Under the pieces are notes generated by a model. The model did no database searches. It saw only the letters and a list, made by a program, of their open reading frames with translations, and had not been told where the DNA came from. The position numbers and the translations under genes are program-made. Source: G963668345 sp965206025 (lineage in GTDB: Bacteria > Acidobacteriota > Terriglobia > Bryobacterales > UBA6623). Taken from it: 64,000 nt of DNA. The DNA is taken from assembly GCA_965206025.1 (NCBI GenBank), contig CBDBIU010000005.1, positions 124,001-188,000 on the forward strand, given 5' to 3'. Positions 45,644-54,901 of this stretch are shown in pieces; the first letter of the stretch is position 1, and every line of letters starts with the position of its first letter.

Positions 45644-46483
45644 TTATACGTACTCGATTTTGACGCGTTGCGGTATAAGTCCGGTTTCATGTCCTAGGTC
45701 TAAAAGTTTCTGGGCGGATTCGACGACCTCGGGCTGCATGCTCGTCGTATGGTGGTTCACATACATCCCGATGAACTTGTCGGCGAGGTTCTGATCGATA
45801 CCGCGGGCAAATTCCTGGGCGTAGGAGAGGGCTTCCTGACGATGATCGAGGCCGTAGCGGATACTTTCGCCGAGGCGCTCGGCGCATTCCCGCTGCAACT
45901 GGGGCGCCAGCGATCGCAGAACGGCGTTCGCGCCCAACGGCAAGGGTAGGTCGTGCTCCTGTTTCCACCACCTGCCAAGGTCGACCACGCGCCGCAGGCC
46001 GGTCTGGTTGTAACTGAGTTGCCCTTCGTGGATGACGACGCCGGCGTCCACCTTTTCCGTCTCGACCGCATCGAGAATCTCGTCGAAAGGAAGGATTCGT
46101 GCTTCGAAGTCCGGCTCAAACAGCCGCAAAACTAGATAAGCGGTCGTGGTCATGCCGGGTACGCCGATTGTTTTCCCTTTTAATTGCGAGGCAGACAGGT
46201 CGTGTTTTGAAACGACGACCGGCCCGTAACCGTCGCCTACGCTGGACCCGGCCGTGGTCAGGACGTATCGGTCGGCGACATACGGGTAGGCATGAAAGGA
46301 AATGGCGGTCATATCGTAGCGACTTTCCGCCGCCGCCTCATTCAGCGTCTGGATATCACGCAAAACGTGCTCGAATTCAACTAGATTGGATCGCACTTTG
46401 CCCGTAGCTAGGGCGTAGAACATGAACGCGTCGTCCGCGTCCGGGCTGTGTGCCACGGAGAGTTTTTTTGCGCCTGACGGCAT
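45644..46483 (-). CDS. mqnD: 1,4-dihydroxy-6-naphthoate synthase (futalosine pathway)
   Basis: 279 residues from ATG 46483. HSPDADDAFMFYALATGKV is the MqnD family signature, then YDMTAISFHAYPYVADRY, VPGMTTTAYLVLRLF and DAGVVIHEGQLSYNQTGL, where the Glu/His residues bind substrate. MqnD converts cyclic dehypoxanthinylfutalosine to 1,4-dihydroxy-6-naphthoate in menaquinone biosynthesis. Cytoplasmic, periplasmic-binding-protein-like fold. Its presence predicts a futalosine-dependent menaquinone pathway. Start choice could also be upstream at 46582. Confidence 0.9.
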   Translation of the reverse strand: MPSGAKKLSVAHSPDADDAFMFYALATGKVRSNLVEFEHVLRDIQTLNEAAAESRYDMTAISFHAYPYVADRYVLTTAGSSVGDGYGPVVVSKHDLSASQLKGKTIGVPGMTTTAYLVLRLFEPDFEARILPFDEILDAVETEKVDAGVVIHEGQLSYNQTGLRRVVDLGRWWKQEHDLPLPLGANAVLRSLAPQLQRECAERLGESIRYGLDHRQEALSYAQEFARGIDQNLADKFIGMYVNHHTTSMQPEVVESAQKLLDLGHETGLIPQRVKIEYV

Positions 46484-46799
46484 CGGGTCAATTCGGTGGC
46501 GGTTCGCCTTCGCGTTGACTCGCCGGCTCACTCGGCTGATAACATGGTCCTGGGGGGAGGTGAGCTGTCTGACGGCCCACAACGTTGAGCAGCCAGTAGA
46601 GACTTCAGCGTCGCGCGTAAGCTTACCTACTGTAGCAGATTCACTACGGCGGGCAGCCGTGGCGAAAGTTAGGCTCGGCGAAACATGGCGAGTCTCGCAG
46701 GCCGAGTCCTAGGAGGCGCCGGGACTACGATCAACGCCGCGGTATCCTGCTGTAGCGAGGCAGGAGGTCGCAAGTCGCGGGCAACGGGAGTTGTATCGG

Positions 46800-48131
46800 T
46801 CTCCGCGTTTTTTATCTTCGCGACCTCGATACCTCAACGGCGATCATCCACCGACCATCAGCGGACCCCGAACTAATCTATGAACGGACACCCGCTTCAG
46901 CCGTTGTGCGCAACGGCGTTCGGGTTCAGATCAACAGCGAGGGTTTTCGCGATGACCCGTTTCCTGACGACCGGGAAGAGGGTGAGTTTCGGATTGTGGT
47001 TATTGGGGACGCAGTCGCGGTAGGCCTCGGGGTTCCGATGGCGAAGGCTTCCCCCCAGGTTTTGGAGCAATTACTGAACGAATCGCCACTGTTTCCGAAC
47101 GCAAAGGTAACGGTTTTGAACATGAGCGTGTACGGCTACTCCACGCGGCAGGAACTGCGTGTGTGGACGAAGCGATGTCTGCCCAAGAAGCCGGATTTAA
47201 TCATTTGGTCTTATGTCTGAATGATCCCGATCAACAAGACGCCGGTCAGGCAAGATGCTATCAGCGCCCTCCGTTGGCCGTGATGCAACTGTTGCAGGAC
47301 GCTCGGGACCGCTTTCGGTTGTTGGGAGATGATCGAAAATACCACGTGAGGATTTATCAGGATTTTGCGATTCAAGTGGAAGAAAACTTGGCTCTTCCGG
47401 GTTTTTAGCGGGTGGCCAACGGGTAGCCGGCTCCTCCATCCTGCCGACCCGACGTCGCCCGCAGTCACATCGGAGCCCAAAAGGCGGCCAAGAAATCCCC
47501 AAATACCCTACACGCCAGTCCGGTCGTGGGCAACTCGTAAAGGGAATAAGACACTGATAAACAGGGAGTTATCTCTTTGAGTGTGGCCACTGGATGACAG
47601 TTGTGGATCCGCATTTCACAGCCTTCGGGAGACTGTACGACTACCTGCCAGCAGCCTTGCTCTACTCGTAACCCTTTGTTTATCAGTAATTCTTTTTGGC
47701 CAACGCAGTCGCCGCCCGGCCTTGGGGGCCGTAGAGTTGTCACGAAGCCCTTGAATGGCACCGAAGCAGGCTCCGGGAGGTCGGCCTCACAGTGGCGAGG
47801 GATCCGTCACTCACCGCCGCCAGCCACTAAAATCCCAGAAGAGCCGAAAACTTTAAGAAACTGGGCCAAATCTCGACCCAAAGCCGCGGGCGCCTGCTTG
47901 TTGCCATCATGCCGGCCTTCCACGGGGGAAGGGGGCATCCTTAGGTTCGCCACCCATCAGAGGATCGCCCGGTTAGCTCGGGAAAACGGATTGGAGTCAA
48001 TTGACCTGCTGGAACCATTGACGGACAAGCCGCTGTCGAAAGTTGGGCGTGATATTTGGCACCCCACCGTCCTAGGGCACTCGATCATCGCCGGCGTGCT
48101 CGCCGAGTCGGTCCGGACAACCCTTGGGTGA
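46800..48131 (+). pseudogene. GDSL/SGNH hydrolase pseudogene split by MITE copy 4
   Basis: Pieces in successive frames are: DPELIYERTPASAVVRNGV to LPKKPDLIIWSYV (to 47217), LNDPDQQDAGQARCYQRP to YQDFAIQVEEN (to the MITE), KKLGQISTQSRGRLLVAIMP after it, and FATHQRIARLARENGLESID with DIWHPTVLGHSIIAGVLAE to 48131. The D..H pair of SGNH hydrolases is kept in the last block. In the first block the nucleophile motif GDS reads IGDAVAVGLG, so Ser is lost. At least two frameshifts (near 47215 and 47930) and the 456-bp insertion make it non-functional. Confidence 0.75.
47390..47845 (-). mobile_element. 456-bp ISL3-type MITE, copy 4, inside a pseudogene
   Basis: Same orientation as copy 2, with one visible change near its end (TTTAGCGGG for TTTAGTGGG). 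The 8-bp duplication GAAAACTT is at 47382-47389 and 47846-47853. It lies within the SGNH hydrolase pseudogene. Confidence 0.95.
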
Positions 48132-48483
48132 ACTGGTTGCGCGTTCAGAGACGGGGAAGAAGGGCCCCTTTGAGGACGCGGTGGCGGGTGATCGTCGGAT
48201 GCTAACTCGGGACGGATAGCCGTCCCGAACCCGCCTTCCCGCTCGCGAGGCGATCGCAGCTTTGCCAGGGCCTTGACTCGCCCCCGGTTTCAACGCTTTT
48301 AACGCCTTCGACGAGGCCAGACCTCGTATTGAGGTAGAATCAATGACATCTTCAGTCGCGGCTGAGGGTTCGGCCATCTCCCACGCCTCCTTGTAATTGT
48401 TTTGGGGAGCTAGGGGCTTTCACGGAAACGGTGGAGCAACCCGAGGAGATCAGCGCGTTGCATCTCGCGACAAATGAGCGTCT

Positions 48484-48846
48484 ATGAATGATGGAGCCAG
48501 GATAGTCGCCATGGTTCCTGATTTGTTCTTTGCCGCCAAGATCAGTGGGACGGCGAAGCAAGTCGGCGTAGCGCTGGAATTCGCTACCTCGGAGCAGGAT
48601 CTGCTGACCAAGAGCCGCGATGCCGCTTCCCTGATCATCTTGGACCTGAACGCCGGCGGTTTGGACCCGGTGGCGTTGATCGGCAGGCTGAAGGCGGATC
48701 CGAACAGCGGAAGAACGCCGTTGGTCGGGTTTGTCCGCCACGAAATGTCGGAGCTGATCGAGGCGACACGGGCTGCCGGGTGCGATCAGGTTCTCACTCG
48801 GAACGCTTTTTCAAAAGATTTGCCGAAAATCCTTCGGCGTGGTTGA
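48484..48846 (+). CDS. Stand-alone receiver-like (pseudo-REC) protein
   Basis: 120 residues. The alternating strand and helix order RIVAMVPDLFFAAKISGTAK, LIILDLNAGGLDPVALIGRL, TPLVGFVRHEMSELIEATRA and CDQVLTRNAFSKDLPKILRR fits a CheY-like receiver fold. The Asp in LDLNAG matches the phosphoacceptor, but the N-terminal acidic pair is absent and the switch Lys is replaced by Arg, so phosphorylation is doubtful. Probably a scaffolding or regulatory domain. Confidence 0.7.
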   Translation: MNDGARIVAMVPDLFFAAKISGTAKQVGVALEFATSEQDLLTKSRDAASLIILDLNAGGLDPVALIGRLKADPNSGRTPLVGFVRHEMSELIEATRAAGCDQVLTRNAFSKDLPKILRRG

Positions 48847-48889
48847 TCGCGGCGCCGGTTTTTCAACACCTGTATTACCCTCACACTAG

Positions 48890-48915
48890 CTTGCTTTCTC
48901 ACCAGGTGGCGAGGC
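48890..48915. repeat. Short palindromic repeat, family 3, half copy
   Basis: TTGCTTTCTCACCAGGTGGC, a left-arm unit of family 3. Confidence 0.6.
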
Positions 48916-49091
48916 CCTGTTCAGCCGTGGGGGCACGACATGGGGCTGACTTGTCCGAATTAGAGGTAGCGAAGGGGGCGGAAGCCGCCTACGGTGGAAG
49001 GGATCGCCCGTAGCTTGTTGATTCCAGACCAAAGGAAGCAGTGGTCGCGATATCCTCCGCGGGCGAAGGGCTGGGTGAGTCGCGGCCCGCT

Positions 49092-49586
49092 TCAACAACC
49101 AGCCTCCGCCGGGCACGCGAGCGGGACGCAGACCGTACACCTTGTCAGCGACGAACTGAAACTTGCCGGCAGTTTGTTCATAGGCGCGTATCGTCGCCGA
49201 ACAATGTAATTGCGTGTCGCCGTCGCTGTCGTCACTCCGCCGGCGACTAAATTCATGTAGGTGAAGGGCTTGTAAAGTCTGCGCCGAGGAAGTTTCCTAG
49301 ACAGAATGGCTTGGGCCAAAAGAAGGCCCCCGGCGGCTGCTGACTTGACAACCACCGCCTTTCCCATACTGAACCTTTGCTGGGGACCCCGCAGCAGCGG
49401 ATTGGCCTCAAGGCGGCCGCGCGACGAGTGTGCGTCTAAAACGTGCGCCGCCGTTAGCGCCACCGCCGTCAGAATCCACCTCTTTTTCCAAGACTTGGAA
49501 GAGGCCGCGGAAGAGGGTCTTGCACTCCCCAAAATGATCAGCAGCAATGTCGTCAGTGCGGCTGCCCGTGAGATTTGTTTTCCCAA
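49092..49586 (-). CDS. Membrane protein of unknown function
   Basis: 164 residues with a signal peptide or first helix (ALTTLLLIILGSARPSSA) and two further hydrophobic regions (WILTAVALTAAHVLDAHS; VVKSAAAGGLLLAQAILS). LEANPLLRG next to a helix is reminiscent of DUF5658-type small membrane proteins. Function not known. The cluster of Cys at the C-terminus (RCTVCVPLACPAEAGC) is unusual and could be a start-choice or frameshift artefact of the 3' end. Confidence 0.6.
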   Translation of the reverse strand: MGKQISRAAALTTLLLIILGSARPSSAASSKSWKKRWILTAVALTAAHVLDAHSSRGRLEANPLLRGPQQRFSMGKAVVVKSAAAGGLLLAQAILSRKLPRRRLYKPFTYMNLVAGGVTTATATRNYIVRRRYAPMNKLPASFSSSLTRCTVCVPLACPAEAGC

Positions 49587-49760
49587 ATACCGGTCCTGTC
49601 CGGCGGGTCCGTGGAAGGAATTGGCCGCGGGAGCAGCCCGCCTTCGGTGGGTTCATCGGCATGGGGAGGAAAAACATGTAGCTTGAAACCGCCCGGTGAG
49701 TGCGTACCTTGCGACGACACACGCGGAACGGCGTCCCGAAGATGGCCGCAGGCGCCTAGG

Positions 49761-49952
49761 CCGCTTTTCTCACCACCTGACGGTCGAAGCACGCGATAAG
49801 CCCGCCATTACCGCGTTGCGGTTGCTCGCCGTGCTCAACGTAAAGTTCAAGTACGCCCGCATTATTCAAGAAATGCGGCGCCGAGCGTCGCGCGCCTTGT
49901 ACTGACGGGCTTCTCACGCACTGCGCCTCGCCACCTGGTGAGAAAAGCGCCC
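49761..49952. repeat. Short palindromic repeat, family 3, two copies
   Basis: 49761-49785 carries CGCTTTTCTCACCACCTG and 49907-49952 a complete copy (GGGCTTCTCACGCACTGCG to CTGGTGAGAAAAGCGCCC). An ORF of about 69 codons lies between them but has no recognisable features. Confidence 0.6.
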
Positions 49953-50001
49953 TAATCCCTACTGCCCGGCGGTGTTGTCTCTCGCCGGGTCGCCAGTCGC
50001 G

Positions 50002-51237
50002 TCATTTCGCAAAGATGGGTAATTTTTTCAAGGAAATCTCGTCGATCCAGACGGTGCCGGCGATCTTGCTGTCAAACTTCCACGACGCTTTGCGTACGAG
50101 TTGGATCTCAATCAGACGGGTCGCACGAGGGACGGAGAACGTCTTTTCGACCTTCTTCCAGTCCGCGGTGCCGACCATTTGCTCCGTCCGTATGTCGAAA
50201 GTTGACGGGCGTTCGGCATCGAAAACGCGAAACGCGACACCCTGGTCCGTCGTGATTGCCTCGCTACGAAACTGTGCCCTGAAACGGTACTTGCCCGGTT
50301 CTACGATCACCTTTTGTGAAAGGTGCCGATAGGCCAAGTTTTCCGTTCCCTGGAAGCGTAGCCTGAGCGACCTGGATCCGCTCTTGAAAACAGTCCCGTC
50401 GCGTGCTACTTCGACATGTCGCGACGGCCGCACGCGCCAGTCAAGTACTGCTCCGAGGGGAGCGAACTCGAAACCGGGATTAAACACGCGCTCGCCGCTT
50501 TCGCGTTCCTTCATCCGCTCTCCCGCGTACTCCTCCAGCGTCTCAACCGCCGCCTCGTAAAGTCTGTGGCGCACCAAGAAGTTAAGGTAGGCGCTGAACA
50601 ATGTGTCGTCCGCCAGACCCCGTTGGACGACCCAATCCCAGGCAACGCTAAGGTCGGACGCCGAACCCCGACGGAGCAAGTATCGGGAATAGGATTCCAC
50701 CGCTTCCCGGTTGTCGGGAATCCCACTTCCGAGCACTTCCGCGACATCATCGACCATCGCCGAGTAAGTGCTGAAAATAAGCGCGTCATATTCTCTGATT
50801 TGGTCCAGTATGTGCGCCATCAACCGCAGGGCGGGACGAGGCTCGCCGACCTGAAAATAGAAGTTTCCGGCTCGCAACAAAATAGGTGGTGAGCGAGGGC
50901 CAAGGCTCACCGCTCGCTCAAAGCAGTGGCGAGCGGACGGGAGCTTGGCCGCCCGCAGGTAGGCTTCACCAAGGTCCGACCAGCGGTAGGAGGAAGCCGG
51001 GTTTCTGCGCAGGGCCTCCTGGAATGCGGGAATCGAACGTTCCGCCGCGCCTGCTTGCGCCTCCCAGAGTTGTTCGCGAGCCCCTTGTAACTGCACGGCA
51101 TTCGAGCAGACGTGAAAGCGGCACAGGAGTTGTTCAATCTCCCCGTCACCCGTGAACCAAGTCTCGAAGCCGACCGCCACTGCCGTGTATGCGATCAGGA
51201 AACAGGAAAGCAGTATGGATATCCGTCTTGCCAGCAT
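50002..51237 (-). CDS. TPR protein with C-terminal carbohydrate-binding-like beta sandwich
   Basis: 411 residues. N-terminal transmembrane anchor (ISILLSCFLIAYTAVAVGF), then tetratricopeptide motifs (AFQEALRRNPASSYRWSDLG, EAYLRAAKLPSARHCFERAV) at about residues 60-130, and a C-terminal jelly-roll-like domain from near residue 255 (NPGFEFAPLGAVLDWRV, GSRSLRLRFQGTENLAYRHL, GKYRFRAQFRSEAITTDQG, WIDEISLKKL). The latter resembles CBM-type or PEP-CTERM-associated carbohydrate-binding domains. Probably a cell-envelope assembly or exopolysaccharide helper. Confidence 0.7.
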   Translation of the reverse strand: MLARRISILLSCFLIAYTAVAVGFETWFTGDGEIEQLLCRFHVCSNAVQLQGAREQLWEAQAGAAERSIPAFQEALRRNPASSYRWSDLGEAYLRAAKLPSARHCFERAVSLGPRSPPILLRAGNFYFQVGEPRPALRLMAHILDQIREYDALIFSTYSAMVDDVAEVLGSGIPDNREAVESYSRYLLRRGSASDLSVAWDWVVQRGLADDTLFSAYLNFLVRHRLYEAAVETLEEYAGERMKERESGERVFNPGFEFAPLGAVLDWRVRPSRHVEVARDGTVFKSGSRSLRLRFQGTENLAYRHLSQKVIVEPGKYRFRAQFRSEAITTDQGVAFRVFDAERPSTFDIRTEQMVGTADWKKVEKTFSVPRATRLIEIQLVRKASWKFDSKIAGTVWIDEISLKKLPIFAK

Positions 51238-51440
51238 AGTGCTTTAACCGGCGCCTGCTAATCAACGCAGCCCTGCTGGTGCGAATTCGCCGACCAGGGA
51301 GGGCCAACCGCTCCGATGCCTCAGTGGCGGGCCATCAAAGTCAACATGGACGCGCAATGGCTGGCCCCGTCTCCACCCACGACACTTCGACCTTCGCGGA
51401 CGCCCCGCGGGTCGGAGAGAGTCGTCCCACTCTCTACCCC

Positions 51441-51574
51441 TAACAGCCCGTGGCGAAAGTCGCACGGCAGGGAAAAATGGGGACTGCCGCTAATTCGCCC
51501 CCATCATGGCCCTGGAAACAACCCGCGCCAAGAACTTCACCGGAAGCGAATTGACTGGCCGTACCCGATTTCCC
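51441..51574 (+). repeat. Palindromic interspersed repeat, family 1, copy C
   Basis: An uninterrupted copy: TAACAGCCCGTGGCGAAAGT, GGACTGCCGCTAATTCGCC, CATCATGGCCCTGGAAACAA and GGAAGCGAATTGACTGGCCG. It is preceded by a 60-bp leader shared with the copy at 16033. Confidence 0.75.
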
Positions 51575-51731
51575 CGATCAGGGCGATGCTCACACTATTC
51601 GGCGGCCCGCCAACTCATCGAACCCGCGCCAATGGGTAATCGGCTCGGGTACTTTTTCCGCAACTGTAGCAGCCGCCTCATTCGGCGGGCAACCGTCCTC
51701 GGCCAGAGTCGTTCGAGCACTTCCGACGAAG

Positions 51732-51760
51732 CCCGCGTTGGAGTGCCGCGGACGCGACTT
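51732..51760. pseudogene. 27-bp fragment of the DDE transposase gene
   Basis: CGTTGGAGTGCCGCGGACGC continuing with GACTTGG is identical to part of the transposase gene in IS copy 2 (about 52595-52621). In translation it is the KSRPRHSN motif beside the catalytic Glu. The surrounding bases no longer match. Confidence 0.6.
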
Positions 51761-51973
51761 GGGCAACGAAGCCCGCGGCCGCCGAAGGCGCGTACTGGGG
51801 TGCGTTTCTTCTGACGGGGAAAGAAATTCGGCTATGTGGAGGGCGTGGAACCGCCTGACTGCTGAAACTAGTAGCAGCGATTCCACCTCACTCTCAACCG
51901 CCTTGTCGGAGGGTAAAACGGGACCATCGGGAAGCTCCCATCCCCCCCGGCGCTCCCTCCCGCTGTAGGCTCG

Positions 51974-53544
51974 AGCATTTTCTCATCGAAGGATGAGCCT
52001 GAAGACGGGGGTTGGGGCTTTTTGAGTCGCTGGGGCTCCTTTCGGGCTTTTTGATTTTGAGTTTTGGGAAGGGGAGAATCGTCGTCGGGGTTGTGGGATT
52101 GTGGGAATCGCGGAGCGATTTCCAAGGGCGGTGGGAAACGAAGGGAAACCTGGTTTTGGTTTTCCTCGTTTTCCATCGCCCGTCATTTCCACAGCCCTCT
52201 TCCTGCTGTTCAGCACGGCGTGTTCGCGGAACGGAAACTGGCAAACAGCTTCTGCTTGGCTCGCTGCATCCGGCGGGCCGCCGCCGTGTCGCTTTCGGCC
52301 TGGGCAATGCGGCCCAGAGCCTCCAGCCTCTGCCCTGGCTTGAGATAGCTGGCGGCCTCGGGCAACTTCTCGAAAGATTCCCAAGGCGTCTGGTAGTGGC
52401 GGTACACCCGCTTCTGCTTGCCTTTGGCGTCGGTCTTGATCTCGGGCTGTCCGCAGGGCCGGTGGAAGTTCAAATAGGGATTGAAGTGCTGTTGGTAGAA
52501 GCGCTGGATGCGCCCCGCGTGCGGCGCCGCGATGTACGTATATCCCATGTGTTTGCGGATCACCGCGCCGTTTTTCGATTCCACCAAGCCGTTGTCGTTG
52601 GAGTGCCGCGGACGCGACTTGGTCTGTTCGATCAGCAGCTTGTTCAATAGCTTCTCCACCGTGCGATTGAGGAACTCGCTGCCGTTGTCGGAATGGAAGC
52701 CGCGGATACGAAAGGGAAACTGCTCGATCATGGCTTTCAGCAACGGCTCCAGCCAGGCTTCACTGATCGCGGGCGTGGCGCCGACCACTTGCCACTGGGT
52801 GACTTCATCCACGGCATTGATGTGGTAGACGCCCTTGACGCCATCGCGATCCCCTTGATGCACCGTATCCACTCGCAGAAAGCCGGGTTGGCCTTGCGGG
52901 TCGGGCCGGCGCCGCTCGCCGATCGACACCGCCGTGGGCCGGGTCTTGGTGAAATGCAGCCGCCGCTGGCGGTAGGCTCTGCGCCGCCGCAGGCGATAGA
53001 TCTGGGCCACCGAGATCCCCGCCAGCCGCTCGTATTCGCGCTGCTGGTACTGCTGGTATTCCCGCTCGAGGATCTTGCGCGTGGCCGGGCCGCTGAGGGT
53101 TTCGTGGGCCTCGTCCACCGCCGCCAGCAGTTCGACGTCGGCGGGCGTGTACTTGCGGGCAAAGCGATGCCGCCGGTAGCGGGCGGGTTGGAGTTCTCCG
53201 CCCTGCCGGTACTGCTGGATCAGCCGCGTGATTTGCGCCCGGCTCAGTCCGGTCATCTTGACCAGATACTGCCGCAGCAGCCCTTTGTCGGCGCGGTTTT
53301 GGCGGCTGTAGCCGTGCTGGCGAAGCGTGCGCGCCACCCACGTGTAGATCTCGGCCCGCCCTTTGCCTTTGAATCGAATCTCCTCGCTGGAGTGGAGAAA
53401 CTGCTGGATCTGTTGCAGGTTCAGCTTGCTGGTGTTTTGCACTTGGATAGTCAATTCCCAGCATGCCCACTCCCCGATCCTTCAGGCTCATCTTGTGTGA
53501 GAAACAAACTCCTCGTTCAGACTCATCTTGCATGAGACAAGACT
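51974..53544 (-). mobile_element. 1571-bp insertion sequence with DDE integrase, copy 2 (intact)
   Basis: Reverse-strand copy identical in length to copy 1. The 5-bp duplication GCTCG is at 51969-51973 and 53545-53549. The sequence appears identical to copy 1 wherever I compared it, so transposition was recent. Confidence 0.95.
52210..53454 (-). CDS. IS transposase, rve-type DDE integrase (second copy)
   Basis: 414 residues, identical translation to the gene at 8719-9963, including FLRVDTVHQGDRDG, FHSDNGSEFLN and NGLVESKNGAVIRK. Intact frame. Confidence 0.92.
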   Translation of the reverse strand: MTIQVQNTSKLNLQQIQQFLHSSEEIRFKGKGRAEIYTWVARTLRQHGYSRQNRADKGLLRQYLVKMTGLSRAQITRLIQQYRQGGELQPARYRRHRFARKYTPADVELLAAVDEAHETLSGPATRKILEREYQQYQQREYERLAGISVAQIYRLRRRRAYRQRRLHFTKTRPTAVSIGERRRPDPQGQPGFLRVDTVHQGDRDGVKGVYHINAVDEVTQWQVVGATPAISEAWLEPLLKAMIEQFPFRIRGFHSDNGSEFLNRTVEKLLNKLLIEQTKSRPRHSNDNGLVESKNGAVIRKHMGYTYIAAPHAGRIQRFYQQHFNPYLNFHRPCGQPEIKTDAKGKQKRVYRHYQTPWESFEKLPEAASYLKPGQRLEALGRIAQAESDTAAARRMQRAKQKLFASFRSANTPC

Positions 53545-53735
53545 GCTCGTTGTGTTTGTCAAACCAGAGGTTGTACCATGTAGCCCCCAGCCGCCTCGTT
53601 GTGTCGGTGCGGGCCGTGCGGGACGCGGAATGACAAACGCTCGCGGCGACCATTCAGCGGCGGCTTCTACAGCCTGACTACCCTGTCATGGCGTCGGGCC
53701 GCCCGCCGGGCCGCGCGGAAGGAGATAAAGCAACA

Positions 53736-54314
53736 ATGCCCAAACAGCACGCCGTACTCGCCTTGGTTCTCGCACAGATCGTTCTCGCGGCCCCCGCCTC
53801 CGCCTCCGCCGAAGCCGAGATCTTTGACGGCAGACCCGCTTTCGCCGAGGGAGAGGACGCCGGCTACCATGTCTGGCGGGACGGAGAACAGTGGCACGTG
53901 CGCTGGACGACCATGGGAAAATTGAGGCGGTTCAGCGGTTCGGTCACCGCCGAGGGGGGCGATCTCAAATCACTGAAGCGCATTGATGTCGAGGTGGAAC
54001 GCCGTATCATCCGTTCCGGCCGCGCTCCTCGCTTGGCGGTCGGCCGCCGGGGGCGCGTGCGTGTCCGCGGCGGACGAGCTCCGGTTGTCGCGACGCGCCG
54101 GCAGGACAAGATCGGAAAAGACGGCGATCACAGAATCGTTTTCCTCTCCCGCACGAGGGATGATATTGACGGCTTTGATTTCAAAGTCGGCAAGAAGGTT
54201 TCCTCCTTGCGTTTCGTGCTGGAGATTGACGGTGAGTTTCGCCCGAAGTATGTCGAAGTCGGCCAGGACAGCCGCAAAGCGCCCAGAGTTCCGTTCGTCG
54301 TCAGCCTTGATTGA
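53736..54314 (+). CDS. Secreted hypothetical protein
   Basis: 192 residues from ATG 53736. Signal peptide HAVLALVLAQIVLAAPASAS, then a beta-rich domain with GYHVWRDGEQWHVRWTTMG, RFSGSVTAEGGDLKSLKRID and FVLEIDGEFRPKYVEVGQDS. I do not recognise the family. It follows IS copy 2 by 190 bp and precedes the tRNA. The frame is intact. Confidence 0.7.
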   Translation: MPKQHAVLALVLAQIVLAAPASASAEAEIFDGRPAFAEGEDAGYHVWRDGEQWHVRWTTMGKLRRFSGSVTAEGGDLKSLKRIDVEVERRIIRSGRAPRLAVGRRGRVRVRGGRAPVVATRRQDKIGKDGDHRIVFLSRTRDDIDGFDFKVGKKVSSLRFVLEIDGEFRPKYVEVGQDSRKAPRVPFVVSLD

Positions 54315-54339
54315 ACCGCCGATCCGCGCAGTAGGCGCC

Positions 54340-54470
54340 CGGCAGCTCGCCGTAGGCCCTGTCCGCTCACTGGCGTTCGCGGCTCCGAATCGGGCATGGC
54401 CAGGGTGCGCGAGAGCAAGGGCTAAGCCTGGAACAGTAATGACAGGCGCGATTCTGGGCCCGTTTTGGGA
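54340..54470. repeat. Interspersed repeat, family 2, copy C
   Basis: CGGCAGCTCGCCGTAGGCCC, CCGCTCACTGGCGTTCGCGG, GGGCATGGCCAGGGTGCGCG and CCTGGAACAGTAATGACAGG, in the same order as copy A. It ends 40 bp before the tRNA gene. Confidence 0.65.
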
Positions 54471-54510
54471 CCGCAAGAACGTTAGGGAGAGGGCTAAGTG
54501 GTTTGGAATG

Positions 54511-54589
54511 TGGTAGGCCCGAGCGGACTCGAACCGCTGACCTCTACCGTGTCAAGGTAGCGCTCTAACCAAAACTGAGCTACGGGCCT
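54511..54589 (-). tRNA. tRNA-Val (anticodon GAC)
   Basis: Read on the minus strand: acceptor AGGCCCG pairing with CGGGCCT, discriminator A and an encoded CCA (54511-54513); D-arm AGCTC/GAGC; anticodon stem CTACC/GGTAG with loop TTGACAC, hence anticodon GAC; T-arm AGCGG, TTCGAGT loop, CCGCT. 76 nt without CCA. All stems are fully paired. Confidence 0.95.
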
Positions 54590-54901
54590 AAACTGCGATG
54601 CTAACACGCAGCTTTCGGCCATGTCGACAAAGCCGGCCGGCCTTGTCGGCACCCAGGAAGACCCGCGAGGCCACCGAATGGGACGTTTCTATGGGGGGGG
54701 GTAACATGAAGTCCGCTGACATTGCTCCATCCCGCGGGGCGAGCGTATACTAGTGCCGGTCGAAACAGAATCGGACTGCCTGAGAGGAGCACGGTGATGG
54801 GACAAGAAGTAATGGGGAAAGATAGATTGAATCACCTCGGATCGGCACAGGGCGCCCGGAGTCACGACGGCAAAGAGCGCGCGGCCGAATCAGAGGAGTC
54901 G

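Noticed and set aside
49696..49905. 69-codon ORF between two family-3 repeats
   Set aside because: The first third is repeat sequence, and the rest has no motif, signal or ribosome site.
54511..54589. tRNA-Val as an integration site for a genomic island
   Set aside because: I found no integrase beside it and no repeat of the tRNA 3' end elsewhere in the window.
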